From: Providencia rettgeri
GTDB taxonomy: Bacteria > Pseudomonadota > Gammaproteobacteria > Enterobacterales > Enterobacteriaceae
DNA: 64,000 bases
Assembly: GCF_013702265.1 (NCBI RefSeq)
Contig: NZ_CP059348.1
Coordinates: 2,418,001-2,482,000 of the forward strand
Direction of reading: 5' to 3'
Below the pieces are notes generated by a model. It made no database searches. It was given only the letters and a program-made list of their open reading frames with translations, and had not been told where the DNA came from. The stretch's first letter is position 1; every line of letters begins with the position of its first letter. Below are positions 1-11,493 of this stretch, piece by piece. The translations under genes and the position numbers were made by a program.

Positions 1-898
1 CAATATCACTTGGCTTAACGCCTGCATCGTTTAGCGCATTTTTCATCGCTAATGCAGCGCCTTCACCATTTTCTGGTGGTGACGTCATGTGGTAAGCATC
101 ACTGCTCATACCAAAGCCTGCGATTTCTGCGTAAATTTTCGCACCACGCGCTTTAGCATGTTCATATTCTTCAAGTACGATGATCCCTGCGCCATCACCA
201 AGAACAAAACCGTCACGGTCTTTGTCCCATGGGCGACTAGCCGCTTGTGGGTCATCATTACGGGTTGATAATGCACGCGCTGCACCAAAGCCCGCCACAC
301 CTAATGGTGTTGTTGCTTTTTCAGTACCGCCAGCCAGCATTACGTCTGCATCGCCGTACGCAATCATACGTGCTGCGTGTCCAATATTATGAACGCCTGA
401 TGTACAAGCTGTTGCAATTGAAATGCTTGGACCACGGAGACCATACATGATGCTTAAGTGACCAGCAGCCATGTTGATAATTGTTGAAGGTACGAAGAAT
501 GGGCTCACTTTGCGAGGACCACCGTGTAACATCGATTCACAGTTGTCTTGAATGAGACCTAACCCGCCAATACCAGAACCAATCGCTAAACCGATACGAG
601 TAGCATTGGCTTCTGTTACTTCCAATCCAGAATCTTTGATGGCTTGATAACCAGCTGCAATGCCATACTGAATGAATGGGTCCATCTTCTTCGCATCTTT
701 GCGAGAGATGTCAAAATCTTCGTAATTGAAATCTTTTACTAAGCCTGCAAATTTAGTTGCGTGGTTAGTAGTATCAAAATGATCAATTAGGCTGATACCA
801 CTCTGTCCGCCACAAACAGCTTTCCATGATGAATCAACTGTATTGCCGACAGGAGATAACATGCCAAGTCCGGTTACAACTACACGACGCTTAGACAC
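1..898 (-). CDS. fabF: 3-oxoacyl-ACP synthase II (KAS II), C-terminus cut by window edge
   Basis: FabF is the condensing enzyme that elongates acyl-ACP with malonyl-ACP in the cytoplasm and makes cis-vaccenate precursors. About 299 N-terminal residues of roughly 413 are visible. The start is GTG at 898-896, giving [16 protein letters not shown], the usual FabF N-terminus, with a GGAGGA ribosome site just upstream. The nucleophile motif ATACTSG is present, with Cys at about residue 165; the later catalytic histidines lie beyond the window. It is the last visible gene of the fab operon, 78 bp after acpP. Confidence 0.95.
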   Translation of the reverse strand, partial: MSKRRVVVTGLGMLSPVGNTVDSSWKAVCGGQSGISLIDHFDTTNHATKFAGLVKDFNYEDFDISRKDAKKMDPFIQYGIAAGYQAIKDSGLEVTEANATRIGLAIGSGIGGLGLIQDNCESMLHGGPRKVSPFFVPSTIINMAAGHLSIMYGLRGPSISIATACTSGVHNIGHAARMIAYGDADVMLAGGTEKATTPLGVAGFGAARALSTRNDDPQAASRPWDKDRDGFVLGDGAGIIVLEEYEHAKARGAKIYAEIAGFGMSSDAYHMTSPPENGEGAALAMKNALNDAGVKPSDI

Positions 899-937
899 GT
901 ATGTCCTCCAAGGAGGGAATTAGTTACAAAAGAAACA

Positions 938-959
938 TAGGCGATCGAATGATCGCCTA
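938..959 (-). terminator. acpP-fabF intergenic hairpin (partial terminator)
   Basis: A perfect 9-bp stem (TAGGCGATC / GATCGCCTA) with a 4-base loop lies just after the acpP stop. On the minus strand a T-rich stretch follows it. It could end part of the abundant acpP transcript while letting some read into fabF, or protect the acpP 3' end; the choice is inference. Confidence 0.5.
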
Positions 960-976
960 GATAAGTTTTACCGCTA

Positions 977-1210
977 TTACTCAGATGCTTTGACGTAGTC
1001 AATTGCAGCCTGTACTGTAGTGATCTTTTCAGCTTCTTCGTCAGGGATTTCGCAATCGAACTCTTCTTCCAGAGCCATAACCAGTTCTACTGTGTCAAGA
1101 GAATCAGCGCCCAAGTCATCAACAAATGAAGCTGTATTCACAACTTCTTCCTCTTTAACACCCAGTTGTTCAACGATGATTTTCTTAACGCGTTCTTCGA
1201 TAGTGCTCAT
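977..1210 (-). CDS. acpP: acyl carrier protein
   Basis: Small acidic carrier (77 residues, close to the family's 78) that holds growing acyl chains on 4'-phosphopantetheine. The attachment motif GADSLD is intact, with Ser37 counting from Met. The start is the ATG at 1210. It sits between fabG and fabF as in E. coli. The 156-bp gap to fabG and the hairpin after the gene fit a separately promoted, highly expressed transcript, although no convincing promoter was identified by eye. Confidence 0.98.
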   Translation of the reverse strand: MSTIEERVKKIIVEQLGVKEEEVVNTASFVDDLGADSLDTVELVMALEEEFDCEIPDEEAEKITTVQAAIDYVKASE

Positions 1211-1366
1211 ACTATTAAAATTCCTATCAAAACTCGCTTTCGCGATGGTTTTCGTAGTTTATGAAATACAGGAAAAGATACAACCCAATCCCGGCTGTGG
1301 AAACCATTATTTTGCATAATTTTGCATTAGGCAACACAAAAATATGCAAATGGTTCCCTCATTTCT

Positions 1367-2101
1367 TTAGATCATGTACATGCCACCATTGACATGCAAT
1401 GTTTCACCCGTGATGTAAGCAGCTTCGTCAGAAGCTAAAAATGCTACAGCACTGGCAATTTCTTGTGCATCACCCAGTCTATCCGCAGGAACCTGAGATA
1501 AAATGCCTGCACGTTGTTCGTCTGTCAATGCCTTAGTCATATCAGTTTCGATAAAACCGGGCGCTACAACGTTAACAGTGATACCACGAGAAGCGACTTC
1601 ACGAGCTAATGATTTACTAAAACCAATCAGCCCAGCTTTCGCTGCCGCGTAGTTTGTTTGTCCCGCATTTCCCATAACACCCACAACAGATGCAATGGAA
1701 ATAATTCGCCCACAACGCTTTTTCATCATGGCACGCAAAACGGATTTAGACAAACGGTAAACGGATGAAAGATTCGTGTCAATAATATCTTGCCACTCAT
1801 CATCCTTCATACGCATCAATAAGTTATCACGCGTAATACCTGCATTATTGACCAAAATATCAATTTCGCCAAATTCCGCACGGATCTGGGTCAATGTTTC
1901 TTCAATTGATGCAGGATCTGTCACGTTTAACGCTAAGCCTTTACCTTTCCCATCTAAATAGGTAGTAATCGCTTCCGCGCCTTTTTCGCTTGTTGCCGTA
2001 CCGATAACAGTCGCACCGCGTGCAGTTAAGGTTAAAGCGATTGCTTTACCGATCCCGCGGCTCGCACCAGTTACCAGTGCAATTTTTCCTTCAAAGCTCA
2101 T
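1367..2101 (-). CDS. fabG: 3-oxoacyl-ACP reductase
   Basis: NADPH-dependent reductase of the fatty acid elongation cycle, a short-chain dehydrogenase of 244 residues (E. coli length). The N-terminal cofactor loop TGASRGIGKA, the NNAG motif and the catalytic Ser...Tyr-x-x-x-Lys set (TNYAAAKAG) are all present. The C-terminus GGMYMI is typical of FabG. It follows fabD by 8 bp, so the two are probably translated from one message. Confidence 0.97.
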   Translation of the reverse strand: MSFEGKIALVTGASRGIGKAIALTLTARGATVIGTATSEKGAEAITTYLDGKGKGLALNVTDPASIEETLTQIRAEFGEIDILVNNAGITRDNLLMRMKDDEWQDIIDTNLSSVYRLSKSVLRAMMKKRCGRIISIASVVGVMGNAGQTNYAAAKAGLIGFSKSLAREVASRGITVNVVAPGFIETDMTKALTDEQRAGILSQVPADRLGDAQEIASAVAFLASDEAAYITGETLHVNGGMYMI

Positions 2102-2109
2102 TGTCGTCC

Positions 2110-3042
2110 TCAGATAGTTTCTAAAGCCGAGTCTAATGATACAGGATCATTGACTGCAACGGCAGTTAAATTAGAGACAATTCGCTTGGTTAGACCAGTC
2201 AGAACTTTGCCTGGACCCATTTCAACCAATTGCTCAATGCCTTGTTCCGCCATGAATTCGACTGTTTCAGTCCAGCGCACCGGATTATATAATTGGCGCA
2301 CTAATGCATCACGGATATTTTTCGCAGACGTTTCCATTTTAACATCAACGTTGTTGATAACAGGATAGGCCGGCTCACAAAATTCAATTTTTTCTAATGC
2401 TTCAGCTAATTTATCTGCAGCTGGCTTCATTAATGCACAGTGGGAAGGCACGCTAACAGACAGTGGCAACGCACGTTTGGCGCCAGCTTCTTTACAAGCA
2501 GCACCTGCGCGCTCAACAGCAGCTTTCTCGCCAGCAATAACAACTTGGCCTGGTGAGTTAAAGTTCACAGGTGAAACCACCTGCCCTTGCGCCGCTTCTT
2601 GGCATGCTTTCTCGATAGATTCGTTATCTAAACCGATGATTGCATACATTGCGCCAGTGCCTTCAGGAACCGCTTCTTGCATCAGTTTGCCGCGCAGTTC
2701 TACCAATTTAATGGCTTGTTTGAAGTCGATAACACCCGCACAAACTAATGCTGAATATTCGCCAAGGCTGTGACCCGCCATCAACGTAGGCATTTTGCCA
2801 TTTTTTGCTTGCCAAACACGGAAGATAGCCACTGACGCTGCTAATAATGCAGGTTGAGTCTGCCATGTTTTGTTTAACTCTTCTTCTGGTCCATTTTGAA
2901 CTAATGCCCAGAGATCGTAACCCAATGCTTCAGACGCTTCAGCGAATGTTTCTTTAACCAGCTGATTTTGTTCTGCTAAATCAGCTAACATCCCTAAAGA
3001 TTGGGAACCTTGTCCCGGGAATACCATAGCAAATTGTGTCAT
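2110..3042 (-). CDS. fabD: malonyl-CoA:ACP transacylase
   Basis: Transfers malonyl from CoA to ACP, supplying the elongation cycle. It has 310 residues, the family length. The N-terminal FPGQGSQ motif and the nucleophile elbow GHSLGEY (Ser at about residue 92) are present, as is the downstream VPSHCALM segment with the catalytic His. It lies between fabH and fabG with an 18-bp gap upstream, consistent with one operon. Confidence 0.97.
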   Translation of the reverse strand: MTQFAMVFPGQGSQSLGMLADLAEQNQLVKETFAEASEALGYDLWALVQNGPEEELNKTWQTQPALLAASVAIFRVWQAKNGKMPTLMAGHSLGEYSALVCAGVIDFKQAIKLVELRGKLMQEAVPEGTGAMYAIIGLDNESIEKACQEAAQGQVVSPVNFNSPGQVVIAGEKAAVERAGAACKEAGAKRALPLSVSVPSHCALMKPAADKLAEALEKIEFCEPAYPVINNVDVKMETSAKNIRDALVRQLYNPVRWTETVEFMAEQGIEQLVEMGPGKVLTGLTKRIVSNLTAVAVNDPVSLDSALETI

Positions 3043-3060
3043 GTCTGTTTTCTCAGTAAA

Positions 3061-4011
3061 TTAAAAACGAACCAGTGCGGAGCCCCAAGTAAAGCCGCCA
3101 CCAAATGCTTCTAATAACACTAATTGGCCACGCTGAATGCGACCATCGCGCACTGCTTCATCGAGTGCTGTTGGGACTGATGCCGCAGAAGTATTTCCAT
3201 GACGATCCAGCGTAACAACCACTTTATCCATGGTCATATCCAATTTCTTTGCGGTCGCGGAAATAATTCGTAAATTTGCTTGATGTGGTACTAACCAATC
3301 AAGTTCTTCTTTTGCAATGTCGTTTTGCGCCAATGTCTCATCGACAATATGGGCTAATTCACGCACAGCAACTTTGAATACTTCATTACCTGTCATGGAC
3401 AAGTAAGCTTGGTCATCTGAACAGCGGCTACGGTTTGGTAAGGAGAGTAAATCCCCATAACGCCCGTCGGCATGTAGATGTGTAGAAATGATCCCTGGTT
3501 CTTCAGAAGCACCGATCACCACAGCACCCGCGGCATCACCAAATAGAATAATGGTTCCGCGATCATTTGGGTCTAACGTTTTAGATAACGCATCCGCACC
3601 AATTACCAGTGCTTTTTTGGTCATGCCCGTTTTAACGAACTGATCAGCGATACTGATAGCATAAGTAAAACCAGCACAAGCCGCTGCCACATCAAATGCC
3701 GCGCAATCATTAATTTCCAGCATTTGCTGAATTTGACAGGCTGCGCTTGGGAATGCATGGGTTGCGGAGGTTGTCGCGACAATAATTAAACCAATTTCAC
3801 TGCTGTCGACCTGTGCCATTTCCAGCGCATTTTTTGCTGCTTGGAAACCCATTGTGGACACGTTCTCATCGTCAGCTGAAATTCGTCTCTCTTTAATACC
3901 CGTACGCGTTACAATCCATTCATCAGAAGTATCAACCATTTTTTCCAGATCAGCATTGGTACGAACTTGCGATGGCAAATAGCTGCCTGTTCCTAATATT
4001 TTACTGTACAT
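3061..4011 (-). CDS. fabH: 3-oxoacyl-ACP synthase III (KAS III)
   Basis: Starts fatty acid synthesis by condensing acetyl-CoA with malonyl-ACP. It has 316 residues. The active-site Cys lies in [10 protein letters not shown] (about residue 112), the His in VPHQAN, and the final Asn in [10 protein letters not shown]. The C-terminus [13 protein letters not shown] is typical of the family. It begins 3 bp after plsX, so translation is very likely coupled. Confidence 0.97.
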   Translation of the reverse strand: MYSKILGTGSYLPSQVRTNADLEKMVDTSDEWIVTRTGIKERRISADDENVSTMGFQAAKNALEMAQVDSSEIGLIIVATTSATHAFPSAACQIQQMLEINDCAAFDVAAACAGFTYAISIADQFVKTGMTKKALVIGADALSKTLDPNDRGTIILFGDAAGAVVIGASEEPGIISTHLHADGRYGDLLSLPNRSRCSDDQAYLSMTGNEVFKVAVRELAHIVDETLAQNDIAKEELDWLVPHQANLRIISATAKKLDMTMDKVVVTLDRHGNTSAASVPTALDEAVRDGRIQRGQLVLLEAFGGGFTWGSALVRF

Positions 4012-4014
4012 AGG

Positions 4015-5055
4015 TTATTGATCACTCCTGGGTAAAACAATATTAAGTCGAGCTGTTATTCTTTCGGGAACTTGTCGTTCAACAGCCTGTACCGCACGCT
4101 CAATTGCGGCTTTAAACGCATTTTCATTCGCTGCGCCATGGCTTTTGATAACAATCCCTTTTAATCCTAACAGAGTCGCGCCGTTATACTGGTCGGGGTT
4201 CATATCCCCAAAACGCTTCATTAGCCGTTTTTTCAACCATTTCTTAGCGAGTTGCATAAACCAACTGCTTTTTTTGTTCTCTTCACCGGCTGATTTTAAC
4301 AATGAAAGAATGACACGAATCACCCCTTCCATCGTTTTTAGTGAGACATTACCTGCGAAGCCGTCACACACTAATACATCTGTTTTACCTGTCAGCAACT
4401 CGTTGCCTTCAACATAACCAATGTAATTAATTGACGCCGTTTCTTTCAACATAGCGGCGGCTTCGCGGATATTGTCCAGCCCTTTACTCTCTTCTTCACC
4501 AATATTGAGTAAAGCGACTTTAGGTTGATTGATGTTGGCAACTTCTTCCGCCATCACCGAACCCATCACTGCAAACTGCACGAGCATTTCACTGCTGCAA
4601 TTCACGTTAGCCCCTAAATCGAGGACAACGGTTTTTCCTTTTTTCTGATTTGGCAAAATGGTCATTAACGCTGGGCGCTCAATACCTTCAATTGATTTTA
4701 ACATCAATTTTGCCAAGCCCATCAATGCACCCGTATTACCCGCACTCACGCAAGCCTGTGCTTGACCTGTCTTCACTAACTCTAATGCCACTCGCATTGA
4801 CGTCCCTTTGCTTTGGCGAATTGCGTGGGATGGCTTGGCATCGTTAGCAATGACGTTTTCGGCAGGGATAATTTCGATACGCGAAATTTGCTCCGCACTT
4901 TGTTGTGCAAGCAAAGGATGAATGGCTTCGGGTTGACCGACAAGCAGTAATTTTAATGCTGGATTAGATGCCAGTGCCTGCAATGCAGCAGGCACCGTGA
5001 CGCGGGGACCAACATCCCCGCCCATGGCATCTAACGCGATGGTTAGACTAGCCAA
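4015..5055 (-). CDS. plsX: phosphate acyltransferase PlsX
   Basis: Makes acyl-phosphate from acyl-ACP for phospholipid synthesis; it is a peripheral membrane enzyme. It has 346 residues. The N-terminus [12 protein letters not shown] and the central [19 protein letters not shown] segment are PlsX hallmarks. It sits between rpmF and fabH as in E. coli, linking ribosome and membrane-lipid production in one operon. Confidence 0.96.
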   Translation of the reverse strand: MASLTIALDAMGGDVGPRVTVPAALQALASNPALKLLLVGQPEAIHPLLAQQSAEQISRIEIIPAENVIANDAKPSHAIRQSKGTSMRVALELVKTGQAQACVSAGNTGALMGLAKLMLKSIEGIERPALMTILPNQKKGKTVVLDLGANVNCSSEMLVQFAVMGSVMAEEVANINQPKVALLNIGEEESKGLDNIREAAAMLKETASINYIGYVEGNELLTGKTDVLVCDGFAGNVSLKTMEGVIRVILSLLKSAGEENKKSSWFMQLAKKWLKKRLMKRFGDMNPDQYNGATLLGLKGIVIKSHGAANENAFKAAIERAVQAVERQVPERITARLNIVLPRSDQ

Positions 5056-5066
5056 AGTATCAACAA

Positions 5067-5237
5067 TTACTTGCTGATAACCTTACGGCCACGGTAGTAA
5101 CCATCTGCAGTCACGTGGTGACGCAGGTGAGTTTCACCGGAAGTTTTATCTACAGAAACTAGGGTAGCAGTCAGTGCATCATGTGAACGACGCATACCGC
5201 GTTTTGAACGAGTTGGTTTATTCTGTTGTACGGCCAT
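5067..5237 (-). CDS. rpmF: 50S ribosomal protein L32
   Basis: A 56-residue basic ribosomal protein. The frame begins [20 protein letters not shown] and ends with [11 protein letters not shown], the standard L32 termini. The ATG at 5237 is preceded on the minus strand by AAGGAG (in CTTAAGGAGTAAGGTCA). It lies between yceD (12-bp gap) and plsX (11-bp gap), as in other Enterobacterales. Confidence 0.97.
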   Translation of the reverse strand: MAVQQNKPTRSKRGMRRSHDALTATLVSVDKTSGETHLRHHVTADGYYRGRKVISK

Positions 5238-5249
5238 TGACCTTACTCC

Positions 5250-5774
5250 TTAAGTACTTTTCTTTAAACTGGCTAATACGGCAAATGGATTTGGTTTCTC
5301 TACCTCAGGAGGTAGTTCACCATACACCATGTCCGCTTCGGACACTTCACAGTGTTCAGAATCATGAACCGGAACCACTGGTAGGGATAGAATTATTTCA
5401 TCTTCTAACATTCCCAGCAAATTTATTTCACCAAATTCATCTACATAAACTGGTTCATACTGTTCCGGTAATGCTTCGGCCTTTTCGTCACTGACGACAG
5501 GACTAAAACAATACGATACGTAGACATGATGTTTGAAATCTTTTCTGCAACGTTGGCATTGTAGGGTGACATCCAATTCAGAATGCCCCTCTATGACCGT
5601 CAAGCGCTGATTATCAATTTTAAATGATAATTTGCTTTCAACATCACTATCTACACTGACTACTGATTCGGCAATTCGTGTAACTTGCTCAGGTGTGTAA
5701 CTCCCGACATAGTCGAGGTTTTTCTGAGCTGCACGCTGCGCATCGATAGTCAGGGGTAATTTTACCTTTTGCAT
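5250..5774 (-). CDS. yceD: YceD, DUF177 family 23S rRNA accumulation protein
   Basis: Cytoplasmic protein of 174 residues (E. coli 173), the partner of rpmF in the same transcript and linked to 23S rRNA levels in the literature. Features seen are the N-terminal [18 protein letters not shown] segment, a central cysteine pair (CQRCRKDF) that could bind metal, and an acidic C-terminal half. It is the first gene of the rpmF-plsX-fab operon and is divergent from maf with about 140 bp between. Confidence 0.92.
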   Translation of the reverse strand: MQKVKLPLTIDAQRAAQKNLDYVGSYTPEQVTRIAESVVSVDSDVESKLSFKIDNQRLTVIEGHSELDVTLQCQRCRKDFKHHVYVSYCFSPVVSDEKAEALPEQYEPVYVDEFGEINLLGMLEDEIILSLPVVPVHDSEHCEVSEADMVYGELPPEVEKPNPFAVLASLKKST

Positions 5775-5916
5775 AAGGCGCGCATATTAACTTTGTAATG
5801 AACTATAGTCAAAGAAAAAGGCGGGATAAACTCGCCTTTTCACCAAAAAATCGCCGGTTAAGCGGATATAGTTTAAAATGAGTTAACCCTTTTGGCTATG
5901 AGTTTCGAGAAAAATC

Positions 5917-6501
5917 ATGAAATCGATTATTTTGGCGTCAACCTCTGAATACCGACAAGCCTTACTTAAGAAGCTGGGCATCCCATTTCTTGCTGCTGCG
6001 CCCAACATTGATGAAACCCCTGTTCTACAGGAATCGGCTCAAGCTTTAGTGATGCGCTTATCTCACGAAAAAGCCAATGCATTGGCTCAACAATATCCAC
6101 AGCATTTAATTATTGGATCTGACCAAGTTTGCGTCATTGACGATAAAATCGTCGGAAAGCCGCATAATTTTGATAATGCCTTTAAACAACTCAAGGCAGC
6201 GTCAGGTCATCGGGTGACTTTTTATACTGGGCTTTGCTTATTAGATAGTGCGACAGGTAAATTCAATCTCCAGTGCGAACCCTTCGATGTCTATTTTAGA
6301 CAGCTCACGGATGAAGAGATCACCCAATACCTAAATAAAGACGAACCTTATCAATGTGCGGGCAGTTTTAAATCGGAAGGACTAGGCATTAGCCTGTTTG
6401 ATAAACTTTCAGGGCGAGATCCAAACACGCTGATTGGTTTGCCAACTATTTTATTGTTGGAAATGTTACGCCAGCATGGGGTCAATCCACTCTTAGACTA
6501 A
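5917..6501 (+). CDS. yceF: Maf-family nucleotide pyrophosphatase (m7GTP type, YceF)
   Basis: House-cleaning enzyme that hydrolyses non-canonical nucleotides; the YceF subgroup prefers 7-methyl-GTP. It has 194 residues. The N-terminal phosphate-binding stretch [17 protein letters not shown], the catalytic SDQV region and the GKP motif are all seen. Divergent from yceD, convergent with rluC, and in the E. coli position. The subgroup call rests on synteny and overall sequence. Confidence 0.92.
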   Translation: MKSIILASTSEYRQALLKKLGIPFLAAAPNIDETPVLQESAQALVMRLSHEKANALAQQYPQHLIIGSDQVCVIDDKIVGKPHNFDNAFKQLKAASGHRVTFYTGLCLLDSATGKFNLQCEPFDVYFRQLTDEEITQYLNKDEPYQCAGSFKSEGLGISLFDKLSGRDPNTLIGLPTILLLEMLRQHGVNPLLD

Positions 6502-6550
6502 ATAATAAGGTTAGCTAACCTGCAGGGTGTTGCTAACCTTTATTATCATT
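6501..6550. terminator. bidirectional terminator between maf and rluC
   Basis: An inverted repeat (left arm GGTTAGC, right arm GCTAACC, with A/T-rich outer pairs) lies between the two convergent stop codons, with an A-rich run on one side and a T-rich run on the other. It can serve both genes. Confidence 0.75.
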
Positions 6551-6551
6551 A

Positions 6552-7508
6552 TTACTGCGCTTTTTTCGCTCTCAACACTTTCAGACACTGATTCAAATCG
6601 TTATGTAGTGGTGCAACAACTCGCATCTCTTCACCTGTTTTCGGATGAGTAAATTTCAGTGAATACGCGTGCAAGAACAAACGCTTCAATCCTGTCTCTG
6701 CCAGCTGGCTATCAAATTGCTTATCACCATAACGATCATCAAAAGCAATTGGATGACCTGCGTGTAAAGTATGTACGCGGATCTGATGAGTACGTCCAGT
6801 CACAGGGCTCGCCTTAACTAACGTCGCATTTTCAAATCGCTCTTCGACTTTAAAACGCGTTTCAGACGGCTTTCCTTCACTACTGACTCGAACAATACGC
6901 TCACCGCTTTGTAGAATATTCTTCAATAATGGCGCTTGTACAACTTTAGTATGTGACTGCCAATTACCGCGTACCAACGCTAAATAATCTTTTTGCATCT
7001 GTTTTAAACGTAATTGCTCGTGAAGAGCACGTAAAGCTGAACGTTTTTTAGCGACCAATAAGATACCGGAAGTATCTCTGTCTAAACGATGCACCAGCTC
7101 TAAAAAACGGGCTTCCGGACGTAATGCACGTAACCCTTCAATCACACCGAAGCTTAATCCGCTACCACCATGAACTGCGGTGCCTGATGGCTTATTGATG
7201 ACTAGAATGGATTCGTCTTCAAATAGAATGCAGTCCGTTAATGCTGCTACCTTATCCAATTTCGCTGAAACAGGTGCAGTTTCACGCTCAGCAACACGCA
7301 CTGGCGGGACGCGAACTTGATCCCCTTCGAGTAGTTTGTATTCAGGCTTAATTCGCCCTTTGTTGACGCGCACTTCACCTTTACGGATGATGCGATAAAT
7401 CATGCTCTTAGGAACACCTTTTAACTTGCTCAGCAAGAAATTATCTATGCGTTGCCCTGCTTCGTCATCGCTAATATCAATAAATTGGACTTGGTTTTCT
7501 GTGTTCAT
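6552..7508 (-). CDS. rluC: 23S rRNA pseudouridine(955/2504/2580) synthase
   Basis: Modifies three uridines of 23S rRNA. The frame is open further upstream, but the ATG at 7508 gives [20 protein letters not shown], which aligns with the known RluC start and yields 318 residues (E. coli 319). There is an N-terminal S4 RNA-binding domain (about residues 15-80), then the catalytic HRLDRDTSG motif with its essential Asp. It is divergent from rne across a roughly 600-bp leader region, as in E. coli. Confidence 0.96.
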   Translation of the reverse strand: MNTENQVQFIDISDDEAGQRIDNFLLSKLKGVPKSMIYRIIRKGEVRVNKGRIKPEYKLLEGDQVRVPPVRVAERETAPVSAKLDKVAALTDCILFEDESILVINKPSGTAVHGGSGLSFGVIEGLRALRPEARFLELVHRLDRDTSGILLVAKKRSALRALHEQLRLKQMQKDYLALVRGNWQSHTKVVQAPLLKNILQSGERIVRVSSEGKPSETRFKVEERFENATLVKASPVTGRTHQIRVHTLHAGHPIAFDDRYGDKQFDSQLAETGLKRLFLHAYSLKFTHPKTGEEMRVVAPLHNDLNQCLKVLRAKKAQ

Positions 7509-8124
7509 TCGGGAATGCGTTAACTCTGATTGATGAATAAATAGTCTCACTTACATCGGTATATCATACCGACTCCACGAATTTTTTTATGTTTTTTTTT
7601 AAATTGGTCAATTTCTGCATGATCGGCTCAATTTCTTAATAAAATTTCCATATAACTTACGTTGCACTTGCTATAATGCACTTGGCAATGGAATAATAAG
7701 CGGTGCCAAGATGTTTAAAAACGAAAATTGGCTTTGCTATGTTAGCTTTAGGTGTTTTTGCACTTTCGGCTATAATTATTTTTAGCTAGTAGAATACAAG
7801 TTAGACGTAATACTGTAGGAATTTATTATTTGATGGCGTAACGATGCTGCAATGGCGTAAGACATCTAACTAAATCAAATAAATTAGCGAGCAACGAATT
7901 TTAGCTTATTGGGTTGGGAGTCTCCGTTTTCTAAGAAATCTACGGCATCCTGATTAAGAACGCTGAATTTTTAATCTAAAAATCAGGTTCACCGAATACT
8001 GCGCGTCTCTATACGAACGACTGCCGAGAGGTAGACGGCTTTGTAAAAATCATGAGGCCATCGGTTTACAGTAGCTCCTTCTTTCGCTGCTCTATTATTT
8101 AAAAAATAATGAGTAAGTAATAAC
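7509..8124 (+). promoter_or_regulatory. rne promoter and long 5' untranslated leader (rne5-type element)
   Basis: The 616-bp gap between rluC and rne holds an extended -10 promoter (TGCTATAAT, 7669-7677) and a long leader of about 440 bases. In E. coli the rne leader folds into stem-loops through which RNase E represses its own synthesis (Rfam rne5). The last ~140 bases here (about 7985-8124), with paired CGCGTCTC/GAGAGG-type arms, occupy the same place. Promoter and leader are read from sequence; autoregulation is inferred from the family. Confidence 0.7.
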
Positions 8125-11100
8125 ATGAAAAGAATGCTAATCAACGCAACTCAACAGGAAGAGTTGCGTGTTGCCCTTGTTGACGGGCAACGACTCTACG
8201 ATTTGGATATTGAAAGCCCAGGTCATGAGCAAAAAAAAGCCAACATTTATAAAGGTAAAATCACCCGTATTGAACCAAGCCTCGAAGCTGCTTTTGTTGA
8301 TTATGGCGCTGAAAGACACGGTTTCCTGCCAATCAAAGAAATCGCTCGCGAATACTTCCCAAGCAATTATCACTCCCAAGGTCGTCCTAACATCAAAGAT
8401 GTGCTGAAAGAAGGCCAAGAGGTTATTGTTCAAGTTGATAAAGAAGAACGTGGTAACAAAGGTGCAGCCTTAACCACATTCATCAGCTTAGCGGGTAGTT
8501 ATTTAGTTCTGATGCCAAACAACCCACGTGCCGGTGGTATTTCTCGCCGTATCGAAGGTGAAGACCGTACAGAATTAAAAGAAGCATTATCTTGCTTAGA
8601 AATTCCAGATGGCATGGGGCTAATCGTCCGTACTGCGGGTGTGGGTAAATCAGCAGAATCCCTGCAACAAGATTTACTGTATCGCTTACGTCACTGGGAA
8701 GCGATTCAAAAAGCCGCAGAAAACCGTCCAGCTCCGTTCTTAATCCATCAAGAAAGTAATGTAATTGTCCGTGCTTTCCGTGATTATTTACGTCCTGACA
8801 TCGGCGAAATCCTAATCGATAACCCGAAAGTGGTTGAGATGGCACGTAACCATATCGAAGCGATTGGTCGTGGTGATTTTGCTAGTAAAATTAAACATTA
8901 TAGTGGCGATGTTCCTCTATTTAGTCACTATCAAATCGAATCTCAAATCGAATCTGCGTTCCAGCGTGAAGTGCGTTTACCTTCTGGCGGTGCGTTAGTT
9001 ATCGATACAACCGAAGCATTAACGGCTATTGATATCAACTCCTCACGCTCAACCCGTGGTGGTGATATCGAAGAAACCGCATTCAATACCAACCTTGAAG
9101 CCGCTGACGAAATTGCACGTCAATTACGTTTACGTGACTTAGGTGGACTGATTGTTATCGACTTTATCGATATGACTCCAGTTCGCCACCAGCGTGAAGT
9201 TGAAAACCGCCTACGTGAAGCTGTTCGCCAAGACCGCGCGCGTATTCAAATCGCGCGTATTTCACGCTTTGGTCTGTTAGAAATGTCTCGTCAGCGTCTT
9301 AGCCCATCATTGGGTGAGTCCAGCCATCACGTCTGCCCACGCTGTACAGGTACGGGTACTATCCGTGATAACGAATCGCTGTCACTGTCAGTACTGCGTT
9401 TAATCGAAGAAGAAGCACTGAAAGAAAATACCCATGAAGTGCATGCGATTGTCCCAGTGCAAATCGCGTCATACCTGTTAAACGAAAAACGCCAAGCAGT
9501 TACAGAAATTGAACAACGTCAGCGTAACGTTCGCGTTGTGATTGTACCGAATGACCAGATGCAAACGCCTCACTTCCACGTCATCCGTATCCGTAAAGGT
9601 GAAGAAGTTCAAACCCTGAGCTACAACTTAGCCCAGTATCATGAAACTGAAACCTTAAACCACGGTGAAGAAGCGACGACTGAGCGTAAAGCACCTGAAC
9701 AACCTGCTATTTCAGCATTTGCACTGCAAGAGCCAGTTGAAGTTCCTGCACTGAAACCAAAAGAAGCTCCGGCTAAAGCACCAGTTCGTGCCAAAGTGGA
9801 TGAGCAACCTAAAGTTGGTTTATTTAGCAAAATTGCCGCTTTCTTTAAAGGCCTCTTTGCTGAAGAAGAAAAAGCCGTTGAAAAACCAGCGCAGAAACCT
9901 CGTCAGAATAACAATGACCGTCGCCGCAATAATGATCGTCGTCGCAATAATAACGACCGCCGTAATAACAATCGTCGCGACCGCGATGATAATTACGAAA
10001 ATCGTGATAACCGCGACAATCGTGACAATCGCGATAACCGTAATAATCGCAATGCACAATCTGAAGATGCTGCAAACCGCAACAAGGGACGTAATAATAA
10101 GAATACGAACCAAGTTGAAGAGCAAATTACTGACAGTGCAAACCGCGAAAATCAGCAGCAACGTCGTGATCAGCGTGCAGAACGTCGTCGTCGTCAAGAT
10201 GAAAAACGTCAACAACAAACTGCAAAAACGCAGCAAGATAACCAGCAAACAGCTGTTGATAATGCCGCTGTAGAAAAAGATGAAGAAGAACAACGCCCTG
10301 TTGCTCCTCGTCGTGAACGTCGTCAATTAACACAAAAAATTCGTGTAACTGACAATGACCAAGCAGCAGAAACGTCAATGGTTGCTGATACCGCCGTTGT
10401 TACAGAAAAATCTGCGCCGATTGCGGCATTACCAGCAGCAGTGAATGTTGAGAAAAAACAGGCTAATGTTTCTCTGGACGAAGATGACAACTTAGCGACT
10501 AACTCAGAACAATTGGATGATGATGAAAAACAAGACACCATCATTCCACGCCGTTCTCGTCGTTCACCTCGTCATCTGCGTGTGAGTGGTCAGCGTCGTC
10601 GCCGTTACCGTGATGAGCGTCATCTGAATAAATCACCAATGCCTTTAGCGGCGGCTGTAGCCTCCCCTGAATTAGCCTCTGGTAAAGTATTTATTCGCTA
10701 CCCTGTTGTTCAACCTCAACAAGAAAGCATGGCTATCATGACCAATGAAGAGATGCTGGAACAACAAAATACCGTTCAAGCGCCTGTGGTAGCTGCACCG
10801 ATTGAACATGTTGAAGTGAAAGCCGAGCTCACTGAAGCCCCAGTTGCTACTGAAACTGTTATCGAAGCACCAAAAGCAGAAACTGAAGCCAGCGTTGTTG
10901 TTGAAGCCGCTGCAATGGAAAGCGATGTTGTTGAAAATGTTGTTGTTGAAAATGTTGTTGCTGAAAATGTAGCAGCAGACGTTATCGAAGAGACAAAATC
11001 AGAAGTCGTTGAAACCCTGGTTGAAGTCCCTGTCGCTGAAGAAATCAAAACTGTTGTTGAACCTGTCGTTGCAGATGTGGTGATTGAAACCGCAGTGACT

Positions 11101-11337
11101 GCAGCAGTCGTTGAAACTACCGTGATTGAACCAGCTCCAACAGCAAATACAGTTAGCTTACATAAACGCCATGCATACTCACCAATGACGAAAGCCCCAG
11201 CGCCTGCTGTAGTGGCTTCAGACTTTGAAATTAAAGAGTATCAACGTGAGCCATCAACCTTTGAATCTAAAGGTGCAGGTGGACATGTGGCAGCCAATGT
11301 TGCGACATCAGAAATGGCAAAACCTGCTAGCTTCTGA
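8125..11337 (+). CDS. rne: ribonuclease E
   Basis: Essential endoribonuclease and scaffold of the RNA degradosome at the inner membrane. It has 1070 residues (E. coli 1061). Visible parts are the S1 domain (about 37-119), the DNase I-like catalytic core with its metal-binding Asp residues, and the zinc-link CPRC with Cys404 and Cys407 exactly as in E. coli. The C-terminal half is disordered: Arg/Asn/Asp-rich repeats around 595-660 (RNA binding), a second Arg-rich block near 810-835, and Glu/Val/Ala-rich repeats from about 890 on. The C-terminal tail carries the usual scaffold segments. Confidence 0.97.
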   Translation: MKRMLINATQQEELRVALVDGQRLYDLDIESPGHEQKKANIYKGKITRIEPSLEAAFVDYGAERHGFLPIKEIAREYFPSNYHSQGRPNIKDVLKEGQEVIVQVDKEERGNKGAALTTFISLAGSYLVLMPNNPRAGGISRRIEGEDRTELKEALSCLEIPDGMGLIVRTAGVGKSAESLQQDLLYRLRHWEAIQKAAENRPAPFLIHQESNVIVRAFRDYLRPDIGEILIDNPKVVEMARNHIEAIGRGDFASKIKHYSGDVPLFSHYQIESQIESAFQREVRLPSGGALVIDTTEALTAIDINSSRSTRGGDIEETAFNTNLEAADEIARQLRLRDLGGLIVIDFIDMTPVRHQREVENRLREAVRQDRARIQIARISRFGLLEMSRQRLSPSLGESSHHVCPRCTGTGTIRDNESLSLSVLRLIEEEALKENTHEVHAIVPVQIASYLLNEKRQAVTEIEQRQRNVRVVIVPNDQMQTPHFHVIRIRKGEEVQTLSYNLAQYHETETLNHGEEATTERKAPEQPAISAFALQEPVEVPALKPKEAPAKAPVRAKVDEQPKVGLFSKIAAFFKGLFAEEEKAVEKPAQKPRQNNNDRRRNNDRRRNNNDRRNNNRRDRDDNYENRDNRDNRDNRDNRNNRNAQSEDAANRNKGRNNKNTNQVEEQITDSANRENQQQRRDQRAERRRRQDEKRQQQTAKTQQDNQQTAVDNAAVEKDEEEQRPVAPRRERRQLTQKIRVTDNDQAAETSMVADTAVVTEKSAPIAALPAAVNVEKKQANVSLDEDDNLATNSEQLDDDEKQDTIIPRRSRRSPRHLRVSGQRRRRYRDERHLNKSPMPLAAAVASPELASGKVFIRYPVVQPQQESMAIMTNEEMLEQQNTVQAPVVAAPIEHVEVKAELTEAPVATETVIEAPKAETEASVVVEAAAMESDVVENVVVENVVAENVAADVIEETKSEVVETLVEVPVAEEIKTVVEPVVADVVIETAVTAAVVETTVIEPAPTANTVSLHKRHAYSPMTKAPAPAVVASDFEIKEYQREPSTFESKGAGGHVAANVATSEMAKPASF

Positions 11338-11357
11338 TTTTAGCAAGTTACTGACGA

Positions 11358-11389
11358 AAGCCTTGATGGGAAACTATCAAGGCTTTTTT
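11358..11389 (+). terminator. rne terminator
   Basis: Perfect 10-bp stem AAGCCTTGAT / ATCAAGGCTT with an 8-base loop followed by a T6 run, 20 bases after the rne stop. Confidence 0.9.
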
Positions 11390-11430
11390 GTTGGTAACAT
11401 ATTTCGCCCTCGCGAACTTGCATAAAACCC

Positions 11431-11464
11431 ACAAAAACAAAAAGAGCCGTTAATTCGGCTCTTT
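11431..11464 (-). terminator. tmaR terminator
   Basis: Perfect 9-bp stem AAAGAGCCG / CGGCTCTTT with a 6-base loop. On the minus strand it is followed by TTTGTTTTTG, so it terminates tmaR. Confidence 0.85.
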
Positions 11465-11493
11465 CTACGTACTTAATCACTTCAGATTGGGGA

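Noticed and set aside
7711..7791. Short hydrophobic frames in the rne leader (for example MLALGVFALSAIIIFS at 7739)
   Set aside because: No ribosome site and only about 16 codons inside a known type of structured leader; not enough support.
9788..10378. Long alternative frames on both strands inside the rne repeat region
   Set aside because: They are shadows of the Arg/Asn/Asp-rich low-complexity coding sequence and have no domain or start signal.
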